Positions 1 through 27,945 of a stretch of 64,000 nt of DNA are shown piece after piece. The notes below the pieces were generated by a model. It did not search any database and had not been told where the DNA came from. It saw nothing but the letters and a program-made list of their open reading frames with translations. A program made the translations under genes and the position numbers. Each line of letters begins with the position of its first letter. Position 1 is the stretch's first letter. Source of the DNA: Amorphochlora amoebiformis (lineage: Eukaryota; Cercozoa; Chlorarachniophyceae); contig BAAHQB010000099.1 in the NCBI GenBank assembly GCA_054601695.1, positions 434,001 through 498,000 on the forward strand. Reading direction: 5' to 3'.

Positions 1-118
1 TAATCGGGGATATCTTTTCGGCGAATATATCAATCACCTCTAAGACCTCATAAGTTCTTCTAGAAAAATTCACCAAATATGAGGAAATACCTCTGATTTG
101 CGCAATTTTCTTATACAG

Positions 119-13254
<13,136 letters not shown>

Positions 13255-13274
13255 GTAGGTAACATTTATTCCGG

Positions 13275-13336
<62 letters not shown>

Positions 13337-13340
13337 ATAT

Positions 13341-13398
<58 letters not shown>

Positions 13399-13524
13399 CA
13401 TATATATATATATATATATATATAAATATATATATATATACATATACATACTATATTATACTATATGTCCAGATGTACATGCATCATTATGCATATATAT
13501 ATATATATATAATTGACCATTATT

Positions 13525-14660
13525 TATCTTGGTACGGTTAATGTTAGGGTTAGAGCTAGAGTTAGACTTGAAGTGTTATTGTTAGGGTTAAAGTTAATGT
13601 TCCTTAACCTTACAACCGGAACTCTTTAACTCTAACCCTAGCACTAACCCTAAAGCTAACCTTAACCCTGACCCTAACCCGAACCGTTAACCTTAACCTT
13701 ACAACCAGAAGTCTTTAACTCTAACCCTAGCTCTAACCCTAACACTAACCCTAACTCTGACTAGCCCGAACAATTAACTTTAATCCTATAACCAAAACTC
13801 CTTCACTCCAACCCTAGCTCTAACCCTCTAAACCTAGGTCTAACCCTAACTCTAAGGGTTAAAGTTAACGGTTCGGGTTTGGGGTTAGAGTTAGGGTTAG
13901 GGTTAGGGTTAGGGTTAGGGTTAGGGTTAGGGTTAGGGTTAAAGGGTTCTGGTTCTAGAGTTAAAGTTAGTAGTTAGGGTTACGGTGAGAGTTACGTTTA
14001 GTGTTAGGGTTAGAGCTAGGGTTAGAGTTAAAGATATGTGGTTAGGGTTAAAGTTAGAGGTTAAGGTTACAGTTAGAGTTACTATTAGTGTTAGGGTAGA
14101 GTTAGGGGTTAGGGTTAAAGAATCGTGGTTTTAGGGTTAAAGTTAGCGGTTCGGGTTACGGTCAGGGTTAGGGTTAGTAATAGGGTTAGAGTTAATGAGT
14201 TATAGTTAGGGTTAGGGTTTAAGATAGTGGTTCGGGTTAGGGTTAGAGTTAGGGTCAGTGTTAGGGTTAGAGCTAGGGTTAGACTTAAAATAATCCTGGT
14301 TAAGGTTAAAGTTAGCGGTTCGGGTTAGGGTCAGGGTTAGGGTTAGTGCTAGGGTTAGAGTACAGAGTTATACTTAGGGTTAAAGTTAGCCGTTCGGATT
14401 AGAGTTAGGTTTAGAGTTAGGGTTAGAGCTAGGGTTAGGGTTAAAGAGTTGTGGTCATAGGGTTAAAGTTAACGGTTAGGTTAGGGTTAGGGAAAGGGTT
14501 AGTGCTAGGGTTAGAGCTAGGGTTAGAGTTAAAGAATTCTGGTTGTTGGGCTAAAGTTTGTGGGTCGGGTTAGGGTCAGGGTTAGGGTTAAGGGTTAGGG
14601 TTAGGGTTAGGGTTAGGGTTAGGGTTAGGGTTAGGAGTTAGGGTTTGGGCTGGTTGTGGA
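13525..14660 (+). repeat. Interstitial TTAGGG-type array
   Basis: A 1.1-kb degenerate telomere-like block, starting with mixed CCCTAA units and then mainly GGGTTA with interspersed GTTAAAGTTAGCGGTTCGGG spacers. It lies in the intron between the 13227 and 15107 exons. Confidence 0.95.
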
Positions 14661-14691
14661 ATCGTGATGGACATTTTGGTTTGAACAAGGA

Positions 14692-14756
<65 letters not shown>

Positions 14757-15038
14757 TATATGTGTATATTATACACATGTATATATCGATATATGTGTTG
14801 TATGTAGCTGTTGGATTTCACTAAAAGAGGGTTGGGTTTTACCAAAAGAGGATTTGTTTCACTCAATGGTCTCTTTCGTGTAAAATAAGACTTGTGGCGA
14901 TAGATAATGTGTTTATATATGTATGTGTATATATATGAACATATGTATAGGTATATATATATCTATATATATACATATATATATATGAATTTATGTATAC
15001 ATACATATATATATATATGTGTATATATGAATAGATGT

Positions 15039-15094
<56 letters not shown>

Positions 15095-15106
15095 ATCTAT
15101 GTATAG

Positions 15107-15156
15107 GTTCTCATCTATAACCCCTCGAGGAAGCCAGCGGGTACATGAAGAGCATA

Positions 15157-15216
<60 letters not shown>

Positions 15217-15311
15217 TAAATATAATAAATATCACATACACATACATACAAACAAATATAAACAATATTCGAACGTCTTCTGGGAACGGACCTAGGGCTA
15301 TATTTACAGTA

Positions 15312-15352
<41 letters not shown>

Positions 15353-15353
15353 A

Positions 15354-15416
<63 letters not shown>

Positions 15417-15775
15417 ATATATATATATATATATATATGTATACATGTATGAGTATATATATATATATGTACATATACTGTTAAACATCGTCATAGGTAC
15501 GTTTTTCGCAGCCTTTTGAATATGATTTTTGATTATTTCGATATATGAATGCAATATACATTATATTTATAATATATACTTGAATATATATATATATATA
15601 TACATACATATACGAATATTTACATATATATATATATATATATATATCTACGTATAAATTATAAATGTAATATATATTACATACATCGAAATACTTAAAA
15701 ACCACATTCAAAAGGCTGGGAAACGGACCTAGGACTGCATATTCTAACTGTATACACACATATACATATATATAC

Positions 15776-15811
<36 letters not shown>

Positions 15812-16216
15812 TCGAATAGTTATTTAGACATATATACATACACACACATATATATATATATGTATATATGTATATATAATATATATATGTATCTACGTAT
15901 ATATTGTAAATATAATTATATATATAATACATGTATACAAATAATCAAAAACAATATTCAAAAAGGCTAAGGCTGCGGGAAACGGACTTAAGACAATATT
16001 TGAATTATGCATTCATCTTAATACTCCTTACAACTGGGTCTGAATGTATACATGAGTACATATGTATGTATATATGGACAATATTTGCATTATGCATTCA
16101 TCTTAATACTCTCTTAAGTATATATATATATATATATATATAGATATATATATATATATATATAATATACATATATATATATGTTCTTGGCATATATATA
16201 GGTATATATGTATATA

Positions 16217-16271
<55 letters not shown>

Positions 16272-16298
16272 TAATATGATACACATATATATAAAAAC

Positions 16299-16343
<45 letters not shown>

Positions 16344-16597
16344 ATATATTATTTATATACGGATATACACATATACATATACATATACAAATAGATGGGT
16401 TTATATATAACAACTTAATACATGTACATATACATATATCTTATAATTATAACTATAATATTTAATACATTTAAATATACATACGAATGTATATATATAT
16501 ATATATACATAGCTGGTGTACAAAGATGTTGGTTTAGCTGCAGCTGCAATCTTGAAGAATAAGACATTTAAACCTATTAAGGTGCATATATTATATC

Positions 16598-16634
<37 letters not shown>

Positions 16635-16685
16635 GTGCATATACATATATATATATATATGTATATAATACTACATTGTATTTAC

Positions 16686-16727
<42 letters not shown>

Positions 16728-16833
16728 CATATGAATATATACTTATGTATATATATATATAATATAAATACATTTGATATTTACCTATATATTTGTATTT
16801 ATCACGAATACAAAAATTGAACTTACTAAGATA

Positions 16834-16877
<44 letters not shown>

Positions 16878-16937
16878 TTATATATATATATATATATATA
16901 TATAGAGGCATTCTCATGACATCTATGTATTTATGTG

Positions 16938-16986
<49 letters not shown>

Positions 16987-16997
16987 TATATATATTT

Positions 16998-17051
<54 letters not shown>

Positions 17052-17127
17052 TATATATATGTATGTATGTATAGATTGACTTATCTAAGGGTGGGAAAGA
17101 GGGAGAAGAAAAAAAATACTCGCCCTG

Positions 17128-17218
<91 letters not shown>

Positions 17219-17361
17219 GAATACATTCCTATGTACGTAATACATATATTCATATGTACATGATATATATCTTATTTCTATGTGTATATATATATATATA
17301 CACATAGTATATAGTATATAGTGTAATATGATATTACACACAAACATACACAGAAGCACAC

Positions 17362-17404
<43 letters not shown>

Positions 17405-17535
17405 TATATAATACGTATATATATATATAGTACATATATAATGTATATATACATATATATATGCTTCTGTATAAGTTTGTGTATGACATCATAATACAAT
17501 ATATATATAATATATATATATGTGTGTGTGTGTAC

Positions 17536-17617
<82 letters not shown>

Positions 17618-17901
17618 ATAAATGTACATTTTTATATGTAGACACATGTTTATATACACATTCCACTGTGCTAAACGGGACACCCCCAGGACATAGTCAA
17701 CTATTATGTTGTAGATATCTGATAATAACACACAATTAGATAGCAGCAATTTTTATTCATATCATTGTAGATATGTAAGATATCGTTTTGAGATATATGA
17801 CATATCATTGTAGATATGTAAGATATCGTTTTGAGATATATGACATATCACATAGGATGAGAAGCTACTAGCATCCACCGACAGACCAGGTGAACTATAT
17901 A

Positions 17902-17961
<60 letters not shown>

Positions 17962-18162
17962 ATATATATTTATATATTATATATATACATATATATATAT
18001 GCATATATTTATATATATATATATGTGTATATATATATGTATATATATATATATATATAAATATAAATGTATATATATATATTATATATGTATATTTAGG
18101 CATCGAAGTTAATATAACTGCCTTACTTTCGTTGATTGAAAAAACAATATATACCCCCATAG

Positions 18163-18202
<40 letters not shown>

Positions 18203-18625
18203 CATATATATATATATGCATATTTAGATATATATATATATATATATGTATATTTATATATTGTTAGCGCAGTGGGAAAGTCCATAGTAGTCCAGAGTTT
18301 GATTAAAGTCCATTTGAATTATGATTAACTTTGTTCTCAAGAATTCTCCAAGACACATGCGGTTATGCATGCCCACGTGACGTTCACGTAAAGTCATGCG
18401 AGCGTGACATGCCGTGACGTCAAGGTTTGCCACCTTGTACACGGAATACCGTTACTACCGGATACAATTGCACGGGGCGATTCTCTAAGAATCTCCGGAG
18501 TCTCCAGCGATTTAGAGCTATCTGTAGTATACGTACGGCTATGCTTAAACAAGGTATAAATATCTAATTTTGGACAGTGTGGCCTTATGATATTGTATTG
18601 TTACTTTAGAATTACATGCATGGTT

Positions 18626-18663
<38 letters not shown>

Positions 18664-18701
18664 TATATAGTATATACGTGTACATACATCGAATATATAC
18701 T

Positions 18702-18748
<47 letters not shown>

Positions 18749-18791
18749 TATATATTTACATGTATATGTATGTGTGCGTATTTGCACATGT

Positions 18792-18825
<34 letters not shown>

Positions 18826-18988
18826 TGATACATATATATATATATACATATATAATATCTAATATACCAATTCATTTAATGTCAATACATATGCACATAT
18901 GATTATCAGAAAATTCTCAATTTCAAAACACACGTGTCCCTACCCTCAGCTTGGAATCTTCCAATGCATCAAGTAATATATATATACA

Positions 18989-19026
<38 letters not shown>

Positions 19027-19338
19027 TTTAGTATGAATGTATACGTAGGATATATATATATATATATATATATATTATGTATATATATTTACAAAAATTG
19101 TACAATGTGTTATATATCTCAATGAACATGTTTTTGTTTGGGTAAATTTGCCAAGTTCCCCTTAGAAACTCTAAATGCAGATAAACGCATTTGTAAGAAT
19201 ATTTTTATGTTCGGATTTTTAGTTATGTATTTTTTATAAATTATATATTTGTGCATGTACACTTTATATAATATTCTATATACTTCTATATATATATACA
19301 TACATACATATACACATACATATGCATGTATTTGCATC

Positions 19339-19384
<46 letters not shown>

Positions 19385-19436
19385 CTTCGGTAGAAGCTTC
19401 AAATATGAACAAAATAACCTTCGTATATGTCAAACA

Positions 19437-19517
<81 letters not shown>

Positions 19518-19655
19518 ATGTGTAACCCTGACCCTAGGTCTGATACTTACATATATTTATATAATATGTATATATGTGTGTATACATATAACATTCACCT
19601 TTCTATCAATATTGATATTTCTTCCATATAACATAGTGAAAGGAAACATGTATAT

Positions 19656-19693
<38 letters not shown>

Positions 19694-19750
19694 CATTCAC
19701 CTATCTATCAAAAATTGATATTTCATCCATATAACATAGTGAAAGGAAAC

Positions 19751-19785
<35 letters not shown>

Positions 19786-19842
19786 GCATTCACCTATCTA
19801 TTAATATTGATATTTCATCCATATAACATAGTGAAAGGAAAC

Positions 19843-19884
<42 letters not shown>

Positions 19885-19944
19885 CATTCACCTATCTATC
19901 AATATTGATATTTCATCCATATAACATAGTGAAAGGAAACATGT

Positions 19945-19987
<43 letters not shown>

Positions 19988-20043
19988 CATTCACCTATCT
20001 ATCAATATTGATATTTCATCCATATAACATAGTGAAAGGAAAC

Positions 20044-20086
<43 letters not shown>

Positions 20087-20123
20087 TAACATATACATAT
20101 ATCTATCAATATTGGTATTACAT

Positions 20124-20159
<36 letters not shown>

Positions 20160-20215
20160 CATATACACATATATCAATATCGATATCACATCCATACAAT
20201 ATAGTGAAAGGAAAC

Positions 20216-20252
<37 letters not shown>

Positions 20253-20666
20253 GCATATACATATATCTATCAATATTGATATTACATCCATATAACATAG
20301 TGAAAGGAATGAGATCAAGGTCTGTTCCACGTATGCGTAACGAAAGCCTAACTCCAGGTAACGCTAACACTGACCCACAGTAACGGAAGCCTAACTCCAT
20401 GTAACGCTAACCCTGACCCACTGTAACGGAAGCCTAACTCCATGTAACGCTAACCCTGACCCACTGTAACGGAAGCCTAACTCCATGTAACGCTAACCCT
20501 GACCCACTGTAACGGAAGCCTAACTCCATGTAACGCTAACCCTGACCCACTGTAACGGAAGCCTAACTCCATGTAACGCTAACCCTGACCCATACCCTAA
20601 TCCCAACGTAACGGAAGACTTAGTCTAGGTAACGCTAACCCTGACCCAAACCCTGATCCAAACCCT

Positions 20667-20726
<60 letters not shown>

Positions 20727-20804
20727 ATGTGAGTATAATGTAATATAATTCAAATTACATAGTGAGAGCGAGAGAAAGAGAGAGAAAGATATGTACATAT
20801 ATAC

Positions 20805-20842
<38 letters not shown>

Positions 20843-21287
20843 GTTAGAAAAATATAATATAACTCAAATAGCATAGTAAGACCGAGATAAGGTGAGAGAA
20901 AGAGGTATAGAGAGAAAAAGAGAGAGAGACTACTATGTAGATAAAAAAGAAGTATATATATATACACATATATTTATATATATACATAATATATATATAT
21001 ATATATATATATTATATCATTTATATATATACAATATATATATATATATCATTTATATATATATATATATATATATATATGAGTATAATTCAACTCGTTA
21101 ACCCTAGCCTTAATCTAATTCTAACCCTAACCACAACCAAAACTCTAATCTAATCGGCTAATAAAGCTATATGAAATAGTTGTGTGGTTTTAAATTTAAA
21201 TCTAGCTTTGTTGTTGTTTTGATGTGCATGTATTTTTCTCTCTCCTAACATTAATATAGCACTATTTCTAACCCTTACCTGGTAAGA

Positions 21288-21368
<81 letters not shown>

Positions 21369-22326
21369 TCCCGTATCTACGCCCTGCTGAAAACATCACT
21401 ATACATACACAAATACTATACCTATTCTTCAGAATCTAACCCTCACCTTTTTTATGCAATTTTACCTAACCCCAACCACAACCCCAACCACATACATATA
21501 TACACGGATGCTCTCATATACCTCTTACCCTAAATCTCACCGTATTCCTAACCCGACCCCAGCCCTAACCCTAACCCTAACCCTAACCCTAACCCTAACC
21601 CTAACCCTAGCTGTAACCCTAGACCTAATCCTCCTAACGTTAACCCTAGAATACTGTCAATGCTAACCCTAACCCTAACCTTAACCCTAATTTTAATTTT
21701 AATTTTACCCTAACCCTAACTTTCCCGACATTTTCGTAACCCCAGGCGCGGTTCAAATTCTTGACAATGCCGGCATTTTCGCGCCAAAATCGGATATTTC
21801 TCCTCTCATTCTCGGCCAAAAAATCGAGAATAAACAGCCGGTAACCGCTGACACGACCGGAAAAGAAACGTCAAAGTTTAAAAAGTCGGCAAGGGGGCCG
21901 CTTGTGGGAGGGGGGGGTGTGGACAAGAAGGGTAATGACGAGAGAAACCGAAACAAACTTGTGTTTGTGCTTACACGTGTGCATATGCAGCACTAACTCT
22001 CACTTCTTTCAGTCAAGATGGTTTTTTACTCAACCCTAACCCTGACTCTAACCCAAACTCTAACCTATAATCCTAGCTCTAACCCTAACCCTAGCCTCCA
22101 ATCCTAACCCTTGTTCTAGAGTTCGGATATCCACAACCCAAACTCCTAACCAAACTCTAAAGCGTGTTCTAATGTCAAAATTACCTAAATTAAACACTGG
22201 TTCTAACCTCTAATGAGAGGTCTAAACTATATATCAAACCCTGGCATGGCCTTCAGTTTAATGCCTAACCCTAAGCTTGACTTACTTTGATCATACACAT
22301 GGTATGTATGGATATGTTTTTAGTCA

Positions 22327-22369
<43 letters not shown>

Positions 22370-22417
22370 TTATACATGTATGCATTTTCATTTATATAGA
22401 AGTGTATAGGTGTATGT

Positions 22418-22457
<40 letters not shown>

Positions 22458-22630
22458 ATATATATGTATATTTATCCATATGTATACTAGAAGAATACAT
22501 AGACGTACATATATATGTATATATATATACACACACATATATGTATATATATGTATCCATATATATATATATATATATATATGTGTATGTATTTTCATCA
22601 TATAGAAATATATTGGTATATGTACAAATA

Positions 22631-22678
<48 letters not shown>

Positions 22679-22722
22679 ATATATATGTCTATCCATATGT
22701 ATACTAGAAGAATACATAGATT

Positions 22723-22781
<59 letters not shown>

Positions 22782-22825
22782 GATCTTTACATAGGCGAAG
22801 GATGGGGAGCGGCAGTTCTTATGTA

Positions 22826-22869
<44 letters not shown>

Positions 22870-22871
22870 CA

Positions 22872-22959
<88 letters not shown>

Positions 22960-23292
22960 CATATACGTACATACATATATATGTCGTCGATACAGATATT
23001 GTTCAGCAAAAGTTATATATATATATATATTTATATATATACATATATATATATACATACACATATTTTTTATAATCAAATAAATATTTGGTTTCTTTTA
23101 TTAGTTTGTATTTGTGTTTGGCCTATGAATGTATATAATGTGTTCATGTGTACGTATTCCGGAGCCCCAACCCTGACATTAACGTATATGAAATGTATAT
23201 ACGTATATTATTGCAAACCCTAACCCTTATCTTCATCAATATTAAACCTAACCAGCGGTCTAACCCTAACCCTTAATACATATGTATATACA

Positions 23293-23337
<45 letters not shown>

Positions 23338-23358
23338 AAATATACATATGTATGCATA

Positions 23359-23391
<33 letters not shown>

Positions 23392-23513
23392 ATATATCTA
23401 TATATGCATTTTTATTAATTTTACATATGAATGTGAATAAAATGTATATATGTATGTAACTTCTAATAAATCTTCATGCTCATCTAACCCTACCCAGGTC
23501 TAACCCTAACCTT

Positions 23514-23579
<66 letters not shown>

Positions 23580-23806
23580 CATATGTATATATTTATGTAT
23601 TTATATATGTGTGTGTGTGTGCGTGTATAAATATACATATATATATAAATATATATATATATATGCATTTTTATTATTTTCATTATTTTTACATGTGAAT
23701 GTGAATAATATGAGAAATTTAAAATTAAATCTAACCAAAGGCTAGTTCTAACCCTAACCCTTACTATGTTCTCAGGACAGCCCCATCCGATATATATCGG
23801 AGTATG

Positions 23807-23837
<31 letters not shown>

Positions 23838-23889
23838 ACACCCTTACTATGTTAACAGGATAGTCCAATCCAATATATATCGGAGTATG

Positions 23890-23933
<44 letters not shown>

Positions 23934-24345
23934 CCCTTACTATGTTCTCAGGACAGCCCCATCCAATATATATCGGAGTATGAGGTATATATATAAAAAT
24001 ATAAATATATATATAACCCTTACTATGTCATCAGGATAGTCCAATCCAATATATATCGGAGTATGAGGTATATACACACATATATACATATAAATATATA
24101 TACATATATATATATAACCCTTACTATGTTATCAGGATAGTCCAATCCAATATATATCGGAGTATGAGGTATATATGTATGTATATATATATATATATAT
24201 ATGTATAATATATATATATATATATATATGAGTGTCTGTGTGTGTTTGGGTGTAGTATACATGTGTGTGTTTGGGTGTAGTATACATGCTATCGTGGCAC
24301 ATTGATATCTTAAGTGATAATATATATATATATAGATATATATAT

Positions 24346-24378
<33 letters not shown>

Positions 24379-24382
24379 TTAC

Positions 24383-24414
<32 letters not shown>

Positions 24415-24537
24415 ATACATGTGTCTACATTATAATGGAGATAATTTAGATACTAAAGGATATATGTGTATCTTAAGTGAGCACATATATATATTATATG
24501 TATATATATATATGTCTCTACAAAACATTGTATATAT

Positions 24538-24584
<47 letters not shown>

Positions 24585-24741
24585 GTATATACATAGGTTA
24601 TATTGGAGATAATTGAGATACTAAGGGATATATATGTATCTTATGAATATATATATATGTGTATATATGTATATACATAGGTATTAACATAGACTATATC
24701 GGAGATAATTGAGATACTAAAGGGATATATATGTATATTAT

Positions 24742-24782
<41 letters not shown>

Positions 24783-24894
24783 ATGCATATATATATATGT
24801 ATGAACATATATGTATTTGTATGTATGTATATACATAGGTTACATTGGAGATAATTGAGATACTAAGGGATATATATGTATCTTAAGTGAGCAC

Positions 24895-24936
<42 letters not shown>

Positions 24937-25041
24937 ATGCAAATATATATGTGAGTATATATGTATGTGTACGTGTGTATATAAATAGGCTATATCGGAG
25001 ATAATTGAGATACTAAGGGATATATGTGTATCTTAACTGAG

Positions 25042-25078
<37 letters not shown>

Positions 25079-25183
25079 ATGCAAATATATATGTGAGTAT
25101 ATTAGTATGTGTACGTGTGTATATAAATAGGCTATATCGGAGATAATTGAGATACTAAGGGATATATGTGTATCTTAACTGAG

Positions 25184-25230
<47 letters not shown>

Positions 25231-25335
25231 ATGCAAATATATATGTGAGTATATATGTATGTGTACGTGTGTATATAAATAGGCTATATCGGAGATAATT
25301 GAGATACTAAGGGATATATGTGTATCTTAACTGAG

Positions 25336-25380
<45 letters not shown>

Positions 25381-25484
25381 ATGCAAATATATATGTGAGT
25401 ATATATGTATGTGTACGTGTGTATATAAATAGGCTATATCGGAGATAATTGAGATACTAAGGGATATATGTGTATCTTAACTGA

Positions 25485-25534
<50 letters not shown>

Positions 25535-25643
25535 TTATGCATATATATATATATGAGTATATATGTATGTGTATGTGTGTATTAACATAGACTATATCGG
25601 AGATAATTGAGATACTAAGGGATATATGTGTATCTTAACTGAG

Positions 25644-25684
<41 letters not shown>

Positions 25685-25788
25685 ATGCAAATATATATGT
25701 GAGTATATATGTATGTGTACGTGTGTATATACATAGGCTATATCGGAGATAATTGAGATACTAAGGGATATATGTGTATCTTAACTGA

Positions 25789-25832
<44 letters not shown>

Positions 25833-25936
25833 ATGCGAATATATATGTGAGTATATATGTATGTGTACGTGTGTATATAAATAGGCTATATCGGAGATAA
25901 TTGAGATATTAAGGGATATATGTGTATCTTAACTGA

Positions 25937-25983
<47 letters not shown>

Positions 25984-26078
25984 TGTCTCTACATTACATT
26001 ATATATATATATATATATACATATATACATATACATACACATGTACATGTCTCTACATTACATTGTATACACATATAT

Positions 26079-26135
<57 letters not shown>

Positions 26136-26222
26136 TATATTATTATGCATACATGTGTATACATAGGCTATATCGGAGATAATTGAGATACTAAGGGATA
26201 TATGCGTATCTTAACTGAGCAC

Positions 26223-26278
<56 letters not shown>

Positions 26279-26281
26279 ATT

Positions 26282-26322
<41 letters not shown>

Positions 26323-26404
26323 TATTATGCATATATGTATACACATAGGCTATATCGGAGATAATTGAGATACTAAGGGATATATGTGTATCTTAACTGA
26401 GCAC

Positions 26405-26450
<46 letters not shown>

Positions 26451-26461
26451 CTCCATTACAT

Positions 26462-26505
<44 letters not shown>

Positions 26506-26598
26506 CATATATTATTATGCATATATGTATACACATAAGCTATATCGGAGATAAATGAGATACTAAGGGATATATGTGTATCTTAACTGAGCATATAC

Positions 26599-26634
<36 letters not shown>

Positions 26635-26647
26635 CTCCATTACATTG

Positions 26648-26679
<32 letters not shown>

Positions 26680-26808
26680 CTATATATATATATATATATA
26701 TTATTATTCATATATGTATACACATAGGCTATATCGGAGATAATTGAGATACTAAGGGATATATGCGTATCTTAACTGAGCACATATATACATATATATA
26801 TATCTATC

Positions 26809-26839
<31 letters not shown>

Positions 26840-26858
26840 CTCCATTACATTTTATATA

Positions 26859-26912
<54 letters not shown>

Positions 26913-27016
26913 CATATTATATATATATATATATATGTATATATTTATATATATATAGGCTATATCGGAGATAATTGAGATAGTAAGGGAATCAGGTGAT
27001 CCTATTATGGCCCGGT

Positions 27017-27055
<39 letters not shown>

Positions 27056-27230
27056 TGCGTGTGTATATATGTTTATGTAAAGTTATATGGAAGTATACGC
27101 AACATATATGTGAGAATATTACATATTTCTATGTATGTGTGTATATATATATACATATATATTTATATATATATATATACATATATATACCTGTATACTG
27201 TATACGCATGTTTTTGCACAAATACGCTTG

Positions 27231-27268
<38 letters not shown>

Positions 27269-27444
27269 CATATATACATATATGTATTTATATATATTAT
27301 AAACATACATACAAAGTGACTTCTAAGGACATGTACATAATAATATACATTTACATTTGCATATATATGCATATATATATATACATATATATATACATAT
27401 GTATACAAATATACATATATATATATATATATATATATGTGCAA

Positions 27445-27508
<64 letters not shown>

Positions 27509-27575
27509 TATATATATGGCTAAGTCATAGCACTCGTAAGAGAACTCAAATTATACATAAGGAACTTAGATGTTT

Positions 27576-27579
<4 letters not shown>
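15107..27579 (+). CDS. Probable 3' exons of the Ycf45-like gene
   Basis: Exons with AG/GT borders and mostly compatible phases continue downstream on the same strand: 15107-15140, 15733-15749 (weak), 16513-16581, 17075-17128, 17856-17889, 18100-18161, 18910-18972, 20254-20357, 21746-21960, 22782-22822, 22996-23011, the 33-nt exon at 23776-23808 with four more copies, 26959-27014, and 27531-27579 ending in [19 protein letters not shown] (16513 exon) fits the helix that closes the Ycf45 domain. The 21746 exon is basic, Gly/Lys-rich and much less AT-rich than its surroundings. The last two exons ([16 protein letters not shown], then [15 protein letters not shown]) loosely resemble the start of an R3H domain, which some relatives carry. 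One junction, 18972 to 20254, does not match in phase, so an exon is missing or a border is wrong. It could instead be two genes. Confidence 0.55.
15255..16110. repeat. Diverged intronic repeat with one inverted copy
   Basis: The motif CAATATTCAAAAGGCT..GGGAACGGACCTAGG occurs near 15260, 15690 and 15950 on the plus strand and near 15485-15545 in reverse. The inverted pair could fold into a long imperfect hairpin. A 17-nt candidate exon (15733) uses one copy's AG. Confidence 0.65.
17752..17850 (+). repeat. Perfect tandem 47-bp duplication
   Basis: CATATCATTGTAGATATGTA and the sequence to GAGATATATGA is present twice in a row, immediately upstream of the acceptor of the 17856 exon. Confidence 0.9.
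18261..18610 (+). mobile_element. tRNA-derived SINE, copy 1
   Basis: Starts TTGTTAGCGCAGTGG, an RNA polymerase III A-box-like sequence, has a degenerate B box (GAGTTTGATTAAAGTCC) about 35 nt later, a body of 250 nt shared with copies 2 and 3 (GACACATGC, GTGACATG, CGGTACTAC-like and TCTGTAGTATACGTACGGCT segments), and a 3' end ATTGTTACTTTA. It sits in an intron of the plus-strand gene. The head is tRNA-like but does not look like a functional tRNA gene. Confidence 0.75.
19585..20250 (+). repeat. Acceptor-side array of the 20254 exon, seven copies
   Basis: Seven units of AG plus CATTCACCTATCTATCAATA then TTGATATTTCATCCATATAA and CATAGTGAAAGGAAAC precede the full exon, each followed by a (TA)n tract. 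In the exon's frame the units encode HPYNIVKG. One copy (19694) carries a small deletion that shifts the frame. Confidence 0.85.
20358..20660 (+). repeat. Donor-side 43-bp array of the 20254 exon
   Basis: The exon ends AAGCCTAACTCCAG followed by GTAACGCTAACACTGACC. About six tandem 43-bp units repeat this end (GGAAGCCTAACTCCATGTAA then CGCTAACCCTGACCCACT) directly downstream. In the units the exon-end CCAG has become CCAT, which weakens the copied donor although GTAACG remains. Confidence 0.85.
21100..21745 (+). repeat. Scattered CCCTAA telomere-like units
   Basis: Degenerate CCCTAA repeats, purest at 21560-21610, occupy the intron end right up to the acceptor of the 21746 exon. Similar units resume at 22030-22290. 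Confidence 0.85.
23776..24168 (+). repeat. Five tandem copies of a complete 33-nt exon
   Basis: Copies at 23776-23808, 23859-23891, 23952-23984, 24035-24067 and 24136-24168 each have an upstream TTACTATGTT..CAG acceptor and a GTATAT donor. Each is exactly 11 codons: [11 protein letters not shown] in the first, [11 protein letters not shown] in the other four. Differences among the four (GACAGCCCC against GATAGTCCA) are all synonymous. Any number can be spliced in without changing frame. Confidence 0.85.
24427..26760 (+). repeat. Acceptor-side array of the 26959 exon, about fifteen copies
   Basis: Units of 90-280 bp carry TAG, then GCTATATCGGAGATAATTGA, GATACTAAGGGATAT, a GTGTATCTTAACTGAGCA tail and a (TA)n tract. 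Starts fall near 24427, 24599, 24691, 24838, 24989, 25132, 25283, 25433, 25591, 25737, 25885, 26167, 26349, 26530 and 26728. The true exon at 26959 shares only the first 32 or so nt and then continues as [12 protein letters not shown] copy read through gives [15 protein letters not shown] and a stop. Confidence 0.9.
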
Positions 27580-27646
<67 letters not shown>

Positions 27647-27683
27647 ATATATATATTCAACGTGATATACACCACCCGTATCG

Positions 27684-27778
<95 letters not shown>

Positions 27779-27839
27779 CTGTATATATATACATATATAT
27801 ATATATATCCTATTCATCAATATATATATATATATATGT

Positions 27840-27945
27840 ATTATTCTAAGTGACATCGGCAGAAGACACAGTATCCCTAAGAAAAACCGTCGAATGGGCT
27901 GGCTTTCTTCTCTTCTCACTAAATACCCAGGGTTGTATTCCATTC
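27840..27945. other. Exon-like island of uncertain strand
   Basis: About 105 nt of non-repetitive sequence open on both strands. Plus, after an AG, reads TSAEDTVSLRKTVEWAGF; minus from an ATG reads MEYNPGYLVRREESQPIRR followed by a hydrophobic stretch. Borders are poor for both, so no gene is assigned. Confidence 0.35.

Noticed and set aside
21753-21956. Minus-strand frame opposite the 21746 exon
   Set aside because: The plus frame is longer, has an acceptor and fits the phase of both neighbours.
23776-26960. CRISPR array
   Set aside because: Regular repeats with spacers were considered, but units carry splice-site edges, spacers are (TA)n, and the surrounding DNA is eukaryotic genic sequence.
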